Assembly (NCBI GenBank): GCA_951799425.1
Contig: OX637404.1
Coordinates: 23,060,545-23,124,544 of the forward strand
Direction: 5' to 3'
DNA from: Ilex aquifolium
Taxonomy: Eukaryota > Streptophyta > Magnoliopsida > Aquifoliales > Aquifoliaceae
Length of the DNA: 64,000 bases
The translations under genes and the position numbers were made by a program. The notes beneath the pieces are model-generated. The model worked only from the letters and a program-made list of their open reading frames with translations. It had not been told where the DNA came from and made no database searches. Positions 29,726-40,800 of this stretch are shown here, piece after piece. Each line of letters starts with the position of its first letter. Within the stretch, counting starts at the first letter, position 1.

Positions 29726-30214
29726 AAGTGAAATCCTTTATGGAGACCAACACATATAAGATTTATTTAGCATGCATGTTCATGTCACGTTTGGTTGGAT
29801 TTATGTCTATTAATTTATTTGATGGGTCTAATGGATCCATTTATTTATCTCGACACATTTCCTTTAATGAAGCTCATCCCATTGAAGGAAAAAAAATTTA
29901 GTGTATATATGATATCACATGACAGTATCAAATGATGTTTATCACTAATAAAATATTTCAAATTTCCAATGAATGGCCGTCGCCTATCAATTTGTTAGAA
30001 TTTTTTTAAAAAAACATAACTTTTGTGTCCCAAAAATTAGTGTTATGCCAGTTTTTTATGGAATGTGTACACCACTTGATACTCTCATGTAACATGTATA
30101 ACTCACTCAAAAAAATTTATATCCTACATGGGCTCACAGATTCTGTAGATGCTATTCCCACTAGAAAGACAAAAAGTAGAATAATATGTTGGGTTAACGA
30201 AATACATTATAACC

Positions 30215-30464
30215 ACTGAGTATGGTGGTCTAGTGGTGGTATTGGTCTTACTCCTCATCCAGAGGTTGGGAGTTCGAGTCCTAAAGTTTCCATTAGGGCT
30301 CAGGGTTGGCCGTTATGCTAGCCTAGCTAGGTCTGGTCCTTAGGGGTATTCCAGGCGCGGTCAGGGGCCTTATCATCCCATCGGTGAGGGTCTAACGAGA
30401 TGGTCGTTGGGTACTCTTCCTTGCCCCCACCCTTTTTCTTGAAGTATCAAAAAAAAAAAAAAAA
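30215..30464 (+). mobile_element. tRNA-derived SINE
   Basis: About 250 bases with a pol III A box (TGGTCTAGTGG at about 30226) and B box (GAGTTCGAGTCC at about 30269), ending in a poly(A) tract. It is flanked by 19-base target duplications that match at all but one base (AACGAAATACATTATAACC at 30196-30214; repeat at 30465-30483). The paralogous site near 16676 lacks it. Confidence 0.92.
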
Positions 30465-30710
30465 AACGAAATACATCATAACCTTGTTTGCATAACAGAA
30501 TACAAGTTTCGATTGTGTTTGCCTTGATATGCTTGTGACTAACACTAAGAACAAACTGCTTCTCTTTGGAATCATGGCCCTTGCTTAAAGAGCATATTTT
30601 TTTGTCTTCTTGGGATATCTTAGTCTCAATCAAGGATCTCACAGGACCCACACAATAATTATGAAATAATTCAAACCAAAATCTATAGTCGGTCATACTT
30701 AGTTAATATG

Positions 30711-31798
30711 TGTTAGATCTAAAATATGTTGTTATTGATGGAAAAAATTCAATCGACAGACAGTTCTTAAGCGACTGTTTGTGAGGGGTTCTAATGTCTT
30801 ATTTCAGAATTTTTTTTGGATGAATTTTAATGGACAAAACACACAGTACAAGAGATTAATAACAAAAGTTTCATTTATTAATTCAGTCAAAAGGATTTCG
30901 GTTGCAGAAAAGACTTAATAACCTTGATTACAATAGTCACCGCTTCCTAAAACTAATCTAACACTATTCTTAAAAATGTCCAGATCGTGGATCTTATAGG
31001 GATTTGAATGTGATGGGTCAAGCCCAAATAGACCAATTTATGTGAAAAGGCCCAACTTCGATTGAAGAGCCCAACCATGCGAAGACCCACCAAGTCCAAG
31101 TTCAAGTCCAGTTCAGTTGGGGCCCTCCTCCGAACGAATTGGAATACGAGGGAGAGAAATGCGGCGCACAGAGAAACCCTACCAAATTTGTAATTACCAA
31201 AACAAGTAGGAAACTTCTTCCTCACATCACCGCCTCACCTCAAAACCCTAACTCTATAAATGTAAGCCCTCTCATCATCGAGGGCACGCCTCCCAAAAAA
31301 CCTCCTCTCATACATTGCACAAGATTGTTGTTCCTCTTCCCCTCAAAGCCCTGTAGCTTCGGTGACGATTATTCATTAATGAAGAACACCAAGACCACCG
31401 TTGTCATTCAAAGTGGATGTAGGCCACGGCCGAACCACTATAAATCTCTGTGTTGATCCTTATTTGCTATTTTGGTCATTGATTGTTTGTTTACTGCATT
31501 TTTTATATTATTTACTTGACTGTGGTGCACGAAAACCAATTTGTGCATCATCATAATATATCATTTATCTTCTCCACTACATGTCCTTTTATAGTCATTG
31601 TCCTCGACGATTTTTCTTCTATCGATGGTTACTGAATAGTAACCTCTAATTAATTATTTTTCTTTTCTAACAAGGTTGTGGCTGATTATCTACCGTCTTT
31701 CTTCAGTTTCTATTACGTAACATCTTCTTATTGCGTCCAAATTATCAAATATTGATACATTAAATATTCGTAAGATTTATTTATTTTATATCCAAACA
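30711..31798. mobile_element. Solo LTR (1088 bases)
   Basis: Starts TGTTAGATC and ends CCAAACA, flanked by a perfect 5-base target duplication ATATG (30706-30710 and 31799-31803). There is no internal region, so it is the product of LTR-LTR recombination. A TATA-like CTCTATAAATG lies near 31250. Relatives lie at 27712, 29470 and 52436. Superfamily not assigned. Confidence 0.85.
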
Positions 31799-31870
31799 AT
31801 ATGATACCAAAAAATTACGTTTAGATTCCGTAAACATACCCCAGCCCCCATAGTAGGCGGGTCATGGCAC

Positions 31871-32283
31871 CAACTACATCGCATATACATCCGACAGTTA
31901 GCCATCCCGACGCATGATGGCTACTTCTCCTCCAACCATTGGATGCAATAAAATCAAGCTCTTGCAACCCAAGCACAAATTCGAGCTTCTTCAATCTCCA
32001 GCACCATTGAGCTTCTTAGGGCAAAACACACAATTCAGAATTATATTTCTACTTTGATCCCTTCAATTATGATACCGATCTCATTTTTTGTTTTCGATTA
32101 TCATGTTTTCGATTATATTTCTACTTTGATCCCTTCTTAGGATAGCCGACTTGACTATGTTTAGTTCGTTTATAATTAGATTTATAAAAGAGATTAAATT
32201 TTTGTGAAAAAGAAAATGAGAAATGATTGAAAGAAGTGAAATTAAAAGGTATCAACAAAAATTTAGTTCTAGGGAAATAGTAT
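31871..32283. other. Intergenic DNA, no gene seen
   Basis: No coding pattern and no element ends recognised. Confidence 0.4.
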
Positions 32284-32444
32284 TAGGGTATCTCCAATGT
32301 TGACTCAAATCAAACTCAAATTTGAATAAAAAAATGAGTAAAAAGCTTGATTTGGTATGAACTTCTACAATGGACAAAACCAAATTTTTACTCATATCTT
32401 TTTAAAAATTTCCATACTATCCCAAAAGCTCATTTCTTTATGCC

Positions 32445-32640
32445 AAATTCGGATGGCATCCTCAATTAGAATGCTTGCTTATGGAATACCGACAGGTGTT
32501 ATGGATGATTACATCCGAATTTGGGAAAGCACTACAGTCTTGAGTTTTAAAAAATTTTGTTACTCAATTATTAAAATTTTTGGAGGTGAGTATCTTAAAT
32601 CTCCAAGGAAAGATGATATTGTTGTACGTGTGGTATTTCA
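32445..32640 (+). pseudogene. PIF/Harbinger transposase fragment
   Basis: A translation containing RMLAYGIPTGVMDDYIRI and FGGEYLKSPRKDD matches RILVYGTPVDSVDEYIRI and FGDHYLRSPNNID of the transposase at 62400-63669. Only about 60 residues from the region before the catalytic core remain. The rest is deleted or too decayed to see. Confidence 0.75.
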
Positions 32641-32873
32641 AGTATAGTAAAATCACTTATTGAAACTTCTGATATGAAACATGTAATGTATAAGGAAAAA
32701 CAGTAGCAATCAAATCCTTCAACTTTGCACAAAATATAGTTTGAACGAAACAGTTACAGTAAATAGTTACACCAGTTTTAATGAAACAGAAACAGTTACA
32801 TGAAAGAGTTACACGTAATTATTTGTATAATCCAATATAATTACTAACCCGATTGCAGAACAGGAACTGATAT

Positions 32874-33797
32874 TGAACTTTAGGTAGATCAAGGCTAGTG
32901 TTTGACATTATGTCCTTAAGACAGATTTCGCCCCCACACACGGTGCTTATGGAATATCAAGCGTCTGCCTCCCAGGATACAATGATCTTTACACGGATAG
33001 AAGTAGCACTCCAATCTATCCGTCCAGCGAACCAAACTTGTGTTGTGTACTCTCCAAATGCACTGCCTTAATACCGAAATGCAGACTGCCTTATTGTAAT
33101 GCATTGTCTGCCTAAAAAACACTAATGAATGACCGAATGAATTAAGTGTATATATGAATGGTAATGATCCTGGGTAGTTATTGACTCTTTGGTGACTTTC
33201 CGGACAGTCACCTCACAAAGACGCAACCTTGGAAGACAACTACAACAGCCAGTAGACACCTTGAATAACTGTTCACCATGAACAGACACAATCCAATTTC
33301 GGAATAAATCCGAACCATTGCGATCCACGGATACCCAAAATTAATTTCGGGTTGCCTAAAAAAGATAGGGCTTGATCTAAACCACACCCATACCCGGCCC
33401 GGCGGGCGGCGCGCGCGTGTGTGGTCGAACCGAATGGCATGTAGGTCCTCGCTCCGCTCATAAAATTGTGGTACCCCTTGGGGCCCAACTCATGGAGCAA
33501 ACTTGGCCTATATATGCCCATGTTGGATCCCTTCCTCAACCAATGTGGGATTGGTGTCAAATCCCACATTAGACTTTGCTTTATTTTTCACTCTTCAAGA
33601 GAGTCACTTTGGAACCTATTTTCTCATTCATTTCTTACTCGATTTGAGCAAATGAATATACTACATTATTCTCCTCATGGAGTAGAATATGAACCCACGA
33701 AATATTATTCAAAATAATAATCGGGTCCCACTTTAATTTAGGCTCAACGTCGACCAAAAACTCAATTTTTATAATTAAAATCTGATTTTGTCCAACA
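32874..33797. mobile_element. Solo LTR (924 bases)
   Basis: Starts TGAACTTTAGG and ends TTGTCCAACA, with the perfect 5-base target duplication GATAT on both sides (32869-32873 and 33798-33802). On the minus strand it has a TATA-like GCATATATAGG near 33515. It holds a GC-rich patch at 33395-33425. It lies within the Harbinger remnant. Superfamily not assigned. Confidence 0.82.
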
Positions 33798-33855
33798 GAT
33801 ATTACTAGACTACTTGTTGTTGGAGAGGCACGTGAGTTTCCTGGAATGTTAGGAA

Positions 33856-34639
33856 CAGGGGCGGAGCTGTTATTGGGCTAGAGGGGACAATTGCCCACCC
33901 TAATTTTTTTATTTTATTTTAATTACCTACATATATTTTATTTTGACAGTTTAATTGTTTCAGTTGTGGCCACCCAAAACAAAAGAACAAAAGAGATGTG
34001 CCCACCCAAAACAGAGAGGAAAAGAAGTGGGCCCACCCATTCCTTGTTGACGTGAAGGTTGATGCCTTAGACCAAAAACTTTTTTTTATTGCCTTCATCT
34101 CCAAAAAAAGATTTCTCAGTCCCTCATGCCTTTTGTTTTGTAGGCAGCATTAGCATTTAACACTTAAATCATTGTGCATCTGATGCAATTGGGGAAGACA
34201 TTTCAATTCAATCCAAAGTGAGAAATGTTATGACCGGTGGATATGGTTAATGGTTGGCAGACTTACGCCCTTCAGGTGCGGTTTATTGAGTCAATAATAA
34301 CAAGTATTTTTTCGATAATTTTTAATTAAAATTTATTTACAATTCTTTGAAATTACTTGATTTTTTTTAATAATGCTTGAATTTCTTCAAATTATGGATT
34401 GGTCGGAAATTAGTTATGATATTTATGTGCTTTTGTATTTTAAATTGCTTGAATTTTTTATATGTTTTGTACTTGCTTTTGCTTCACACTACAATATCTT
34501 CTTTAATATATATGGTAGCGAGAAAATTGACAAAATAGTTTCTCTAATTTATATGTCATTAACTTTAATCGGTAGAGAGCTAAAAGTTAAAACTTGTAAT
34601 CAGTGCCCACCCACAGAGTAATTCTTGGCTCCGCCCCTA
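33856..34639. mobile_element. hAT-type non-autonomous element (CAGGGGCGGAGC family)
   Basis: 784 bases with terminal inverted repeats CAGGGGCGGAGC and GCTCCGCCCCTA. It is flanked by a perfect 8-base duplication GTTAGGAA (33848-33855 and 34640-34647). It carries GCCCACCC-rich parts near both ends and no transposase. The 8-base duplication and the CAGGGGCGG end are typical of plant hAT elements. Confidence 0.9.
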
Positions 34640-34860
34640 GTTAGGAAGCTTAGATTGCATGTATTGGGAATGGAAGAATTGTCTGACTGCCTGACAAGGT
34701 CAATATTGCGGTCATGTTAAAAAAACCTATCATAATTCTTGAAGTACGATTGTATGCATTGGAAATAGAAGAATTATCCGACTACAAAGTCAATATTGCG
34801 GTCATATTAAAAAACGTACCATAATTCTTGAAGCTGTAGCTTCATATGACTTATGGATTT

Positions 34861-35859
34861 AGGGGGGCAGAGGGAGGCTTGGGCCAGGGTGAGCAAGCCT
34901 CCCCTCAATTTTTTTTTCTTTTATTATTAGCTATAGATATATATTATATATTTGTATAATATATTATTTGTGCCCATCCAAAATTTAAGATAAAAATGTT
35001 AAGTCCACATTATTTACCCAAAAAAATTAAAAAATTAAGTCCATTTAAAATAAAAAAGTTTGAGTCCATCACTATCTACCCAAACTTATTAAAAAATCAA
35101 ATATTTGACATATCACAATCTACCTAAACATATTAAAAAAACAAAACTTTTGGCCCACCATATTTAATTGTGTCCACCATAATATTGTGTTTTGGTGATA
35201 TTGAAATAAACTCATACCTAAATAATTGTTAACTTTTTGAACAATGTTATTGAAACCTAATATATTGCGATATTAAGTATAATAGTGAGTCTTAATATTT
35301 AATAAACTCTACTGTATATCCAATGGTCACAAACCATTGGGTCTTCATCAATTAAATCTCATTAATATTTAATAAACTCTACTGTCTATTCAATGGTCAC
35401 AAACCATTGGGTCTCCATCAATTAAATCTCAAATTAGGTATAACTAATATAATTGTTAACTTTTAGGCATGTCCGAATATGTTTTGAACATATTGATGTT
35501 ATTTTATAATTTTTTTAAATTATAGGATTATTTCGTTATTATATAAAAATGTGTGTCGTTAGGATCATAAATGGAAGATTGTTACCGCGATTTTATATAT
35601 AAAAGAAATATTATTGATAAAATTAATTTGTAACACTTTCAAATAATAAAAGTATATCAGGGTCAATTGTAAGTAATAATAATTAGTCGCATTCTCAATA
35701 AGAAGTTTTAATTATTATTTTTTTGTTTATGAGTGTATCGATTTTTAATCTTCTATGTTTAAAAAGTATTAAATATAAATTTATGAATTTTTACGGTCTA
35801 TTAAAAAAAATTAAAACATACTAGTGTGCCCACCGTAAAAAAAAATTCTGGCTCCGCCC
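34861..35859. mobile_element. Second hAT-type element of the GGGGCGGAGC family
   Basis: About 1.0 kb from AGGGGGGCAGAGGG to GGCTCCGCCC. The flanks ATGGATTT and TTGGATTT match at 7 of 8 positions. The interior has GTGCCCATCC and GTGCCCACCG near its ends like its neighbour, but is longer. No transposase. Confidence 0.75.
35291..35429. repeat. Tandem duplication of about 68 bases
   Basis: Two near-identical units containing ATTTAATAAACTCTACTGT and CAATGGTCACAAACCATTGG (itself a palindrome) lie head to tail inside the second hAT element. Confidence 0.8.
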
Positions 35860-36612
35860 TTGGATTTGGCATACTTTTTTTTGGAATGCCAGGATCTCGT
35901 AATGATATTAATATCTTATATGGCTCTCCTAATCATACATAATTATGAAACACATAAATCTGACCATAATTTTGAAACACAATAAATCTGACCATAATTA
36001 TCTAAACACATAATTCTGTGTGCCTACTGAGTAATGTAAACAACGACAACAACAAAATGATTTCAAACTACTTGTTTCATTCTCAATGCAAAACAAAATG
36101 CAGGCAGCTCACAGTTTGAACGAAGGAGAAAAAATCAGAGATATATGGAGGTAGGACTAACCTCAAAAAAAAAAAAAAAAAGAATCAAGCATTGTACTAC
36201 AGACGTAATCTGGGAGAAAATTACCGTGGGAGGTCATTGTGGGTGAGAGGATTACAATATCTGTCCAAAAGCCACACCCGCTGGAAGCCGATGTTCCCTA
36301 GGGTTAGAACTTAGAAAGTTACCTTTGTTGGTGACTGAAGGGAAAAGAGATGGAGGATAGTTCAGTTTTGGCGGGGATCCCTTCTTCGCAGACAGAGAGA
36401 GGAGGTTCCATGGTCGTTTGACAGAGAGAGACGAAGGGTCTATTTTGGCTCTAATTAAAAAATGAGTAAAAGGTTTGGTTCTTCCTCAATTTGAGTTAAG
36501 GTTTGATTCTCCATTGATTTGATATAAGTTTGAGTCAATGAATAGAGAGATTTTAAAGCTTCTTTTACTCAAATTTAAGTTTGAGTTTGAGTAAGAAGTG
36601 AAAATGACGTTA

Positions 36613-37028
36613 GTAATGCTTCAATTCATTTTAAAATACTGTGAGATGACAGAATATCGATCTTTTTTTTGATAAGAGCACAACACTGAAACAACTCCTT
36701 CAAAGGACAGAATATCGATCTTTGGACATTCTCAGAATGGTAAAACATATTTCTGTCATTTCATCAGTCAAAAGAAAAAGAAAAAAAAAGGGAAGATGGA
36801 GTGCCTATAATATTTTGTGAAGTGCTAATAGCATCACTCATTTGATGCACAGTTACAACATAAAAAAAAAAAAAAAACAAACCACAACCTAATAATTTGA
36901 TGCAGTCTACTACTACGTACTTTTGATTGATACCCTCTACTTATCAAACGACAGCAATGGATTTTATGGACAAATCGGGTCAGATGATTAACATCGACTA
37001 GATCTGATGATGTATAAAAATAGATTTA
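36613..37028. other. Intergenic DNA, no gene seen
   Basis: A-rich stretches and a short direct doubling of ACAGAATATCGATCTTT (about 36650 and 36706). No gene. Confidence 0.4.
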
Positions 37029-37503
37029 TGTAAGATCAAATCAGTTGAGTGTATAATGCAAGTTAGTTGATGGAGTAATTAATAATAAAAAGCAAAGATT
37101 GAGTGGTTGAGCCTAGGTGACCTAACTACTGAAGGCGACGACGGTGGCTAGACAACTTTATTAATGAGAGTCGAAGGGAGAGAGAACAAGAATACGCTCA
37201 AGGTGAGATATGTGAGATTTGCCCCATGTGTAGGGAGTTTACAATTTATAGGCACAGAACCCTAGTTGTGGCGATGAGGTGAAGGTCAAACTACTAATTT
37301 ATTGGGGAGGATAGCTATAATTGGGGATATGCACTATCTTGGATTAATAACTATCTCGATGATTGCTCTCCCATGTACTTCGACTCTTCCTAAACTCTTG
37401 AGTTTTGGATTGGACTGCAATTATGAGCTAAGCCTGACCAGCATTTTGATGATTTGGGTTCAACACATGAACTTGGCCCAGACCTAATCTGGATCTGGGC
37501 TTG
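37029..37503. repeat. Dispersed 475-base repeat (pair of 15775-16277)
   Basis: Matches 15775-16277 along its length, ending in GATCTGGGCTTGTCAA, but without the AG microsatellite. Probably a solo LTR; target duplications not resolved. Confidence 0.55.
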
Positions 37504-37820
37504 TCAAGATCAATGTCCAATTTTTTCTTTTTTTCTTTTTTCGTCCTATTGTCAAGTAGTTTTGGCACATTAACTTTTTGGTTTATGAGGCAGACCTTCT
37601 GCAACACAATAGCAAAAAGCAACTTAGACTCCCAAATCTCAACGAAACCAAGCCCATTCAAACATTATATCAAACACATTCACTGTAAATTTACATATAG
37701 ATGCTATTCAACGCACATTAAGAACAATTATATCATAAGCTCATCACGTATACTATAGAATGATGACTATTATTCAAACACTCAACCTACAACCATTATA
37801 GAGGTACTTAGTCTTTTTGC

Positions 37821-40800
37821 TCAGAGTCTGCTGATATTAATCTCAAGACCATCGGCTGGTTTTGGATGCGGAAGATAAGTGACTCCTGCATTTGGATTGA
37901 CCAATTCCCACCTGACATTCCATGAGAACCACATTTCATATAGCTACGCTATTATATTCAAAGAGAATCAAACTGGAGAGTTAGATATTGCGCATACTGC
38001 TTCTCCGTTGACTAGCTTTCGCATCAAGCACTCCTACTTGAAAGAAACAACAATGGAGTTTGAAAAGTTTTCCCTCTGTATTTCTTGATTTCTTAGAACT
38101 TAGACTTATTTGAGTCTAAGATATGGTTTCATCCAATCAAATACGTCCAAATTACGCAATCACTCCCACCACTATCACCCATGTAACAATTCATTTGAAA
38201 TTTGGAAAATTATTTATTCCATCAATGGTTTAGTTTTTCATCGTATCAAAACCAGGGGAGGGGTGGGTGGGAATTTTAGGGGTAGCAATTTCATCCGGGG
38301 TGGATAATCCAACTTATATTTATGTAGAACCCACGATTTATAAGCGAGTTCTCCAACCATGTATAGTGGGTGAATTGACATTGAATGAAATTGAGGACGA
38401 AAACGTTGAAGGGAATTTAAATTAGAAGAAATTAAAATAATTATTTACTCTATCAAAGCTTAAAGCAATGAAAATAATTAAATGACACTACTTACTTATA
38501 TCCAGTGGCTAAATGATGAATAAAAATGGCAATTTGTAACCGAGCAAGCATGTTTCCAGCACAGATTCTTGATCCCCCACCAAATGCTTGGAATGTACCA
38601 GGCTTTGCAGGTTCCTGAGGGAGTTAGAATATTGCAAACTCCATAAGCTAATTAACAAATCATCTTTTATCAAATCTTAGTTGCATATGTTGATTGACTT
38701 ACAGTCCATCTATCTGGGTTAAAACACAGTGGATCCTCATAATTTTCTGGATCTGTGTGGATATATCTAGCCCAAAGTATTACTTTCCAACCTTTTGGTA
38801 TTTTATAACCTGCATGGAATCTCAAATTAGATAATTAACAAATTATAAAGGTTGCGCTTGAAACTAATTACGTCGAGTGGTACATATACTCAACTTAACT
38901 AAGCTTAACTCAACTCAACAAAGTCATGACTTAAAGGTTCTACACATTGGTATTAACACAATGCAAGAAAGATAACTGTTTTCTACCTTTGTACTCGATA
39001 TCTTTGGCCGCTGTTCGAAAGATTGTTGCTGTTAGGTTAGCCATTCTTATTATTTCTTCCACCACCTGTGTGCATGCAGGCAAGAATTTTTACTCTAGAA
39101 AAAACTGCTGGAGAAAACATGAACTGGGACTGCAAATAACTGAATTAGACTAATCCATTTCTATTTATTGATTATGGAAAATTAGACTTTGTCCCACCCC
39201 TCAACTATAAACTTTTTCTCACATTATCCCCTCAATTATCACGTTTCTCATATTGCACCTTCAATTATGTTATTAGTTCTCATTGCTCCAGTTATCAATG
39301 TTTGTTATAGATGTAGCAAAAAGTTGGTTTACTCCCCCCCACCCGCCCCAAAAAAAAAAATTTATTTTTTTGTTTCACTTTGCCAATGACACATTGATGA
39401 TTTCCATCAAAAAGGTAATGGGCATTTGTATTTGGGGCAGTGTGAAATTAATTCAAGTAGTTGAGAGAGTCATGTGAAAAATGCAATAGGTCAAGGGGTA
39501 AATAGCAATTAAGTCCATTGTTAAAGGGGTCAAAGCATAATCTCCCCTATTAAATATCAAGAAGTTTTAATTTGCTCATCAAACACCCCCCTCCCAATCC
39601 CCCACAATCTTTGTTAAAATAGTAATTTGTAATTCCCTAGATGTGTCTAGTTGGTCTACTTGCTGGAAGTGTGTAGAATTATGCATTTTGAGTGCAATTG
39701 ACTCTATTTAGCAAGAACACTATGTGAATGCTTACTTATGGCCCTATCCTGTCTCACTTATTGTTTGCAGATGACTCTATTTTCTTCTTCACATCAACTC
39801 TGAGGGATTGTCAAGTGCTTACTGATGTGCTGAATCAGTACTGTTATGCTACAGGACAGCTGATCAACTTAAATAAATCAGGTATCCAGTTTAGCAAGAA
39901 CACTCCGGTGCAACTCCAGCAGGACCTGGCGTTCTTTATGCGAATGCCTCTTCTCCGAACCACAGGAAAATACCTTGGATTACCGACTGAATGGGGCAGG
40001 TCCAAAAAGCAAACCTTGGTATGGTTGAAAGAGCGAATCTTGGGCAAGATTGCGGGGTGGAAAGAACGGCTTCTAAACCATGCAAAGGCAAGAAGCTTTG
40101 ATTAAGGTAGTGGTTCAAGCTATTCCGTCTTATGCTATGACTATTTTCAAGCTCCCAGTTACACTCTGCAAAGACATTTCTGCTGCAGTCTCAAGGTTTT
40201 GGTGGAGTAAATCAAATGGGGAAAGAGGTATCCATTGGAAGAGTTAGGAGATGATCTTAAGAGGAAAGCAAGCAGGGGGACTGGGATTTAGGGATTTGGA
40301 AAAGTTTAACAAGGCAGTGTTAGCAAAGCAAGCTTGGAGGTTATATGATCATCCAGATTCCCTATGGGGTCAAGTGCTGAAGGCAAAGTACTTCCCGAAT
40401 TCCTCTATATGGAAAGCTCATTCTAAGGCTAATAGCTCATGGATTTGGAAGAGCATTCTCACGGGGAGGGACTTGTTAGCAAAAGGTATCATATGACAAG
40501 TGGGAAAGGGTGACTGCATTGACTGTTAAGAGGATCATTGGGTTCCTGGCTTCAAGAGTGTTATTAACCACACAGGCAGTGCTGTAAGGAAGGTGCAAGA
40601 TCTTATTAATTGTAATACAAGGAGGTGGAAGGAGGACGTGATTAGAGAGATATTTCCAAATGACATGGTCACATCAATTTTGGTTGTACCATTGTCAGCT
40701 TATGAGCATGAGGATAAGGCTACATGGGAAGCCTCAACTTCTGGTCATTACTCGATGAAGAGTGGATACCACTTGGCAGTGAGGTTGAGTGAATCTTAGA

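Larger units (their letters stand above)
29750..31870. repeat. Duplicated P450-type upstream flank, copy 2 (with SINE and solo LTR inserted)
   Basis: Matches 15400-17010 in block order but carries two insertions absent from copy 1: a SINE at 30215-30464 and a solo LTR at 30711-31798. Copy 1 shows the matching unfilled sites near 16676 and 16920. No P450 gene lies on its left side. Confidence 0.65.
32284..36612. mobile_element. Decayed PIF/Harbinger element with nested insertions
   Basis: The left end GGGTATCTCCAATGTTGACTC follows a TTA, the usual Harbinger target. Subterminal GACTCAAATCAAACTCAAATT reappears inverted near 36570-36595 (AATTTAAGTTTGAGTTTGAG). A HARBI1-type transposase fragment lies near the left end. 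A solo LTR and two hAT elements sit inside. The right terminal repeat is poorly preserved, so the right border is tentative. Confidence 0.5.

Noticed and set aside
31139-31456. 105-codon open frame on the plus strand
   Set aside because: It lies wholly within the solo LTR at 30711-31798 and shows no family resemblance.
33395-33425. GC-rich patch as a CpG island promoter
   Set aside because: It is about 30 bases long and internal to a solo LTR.
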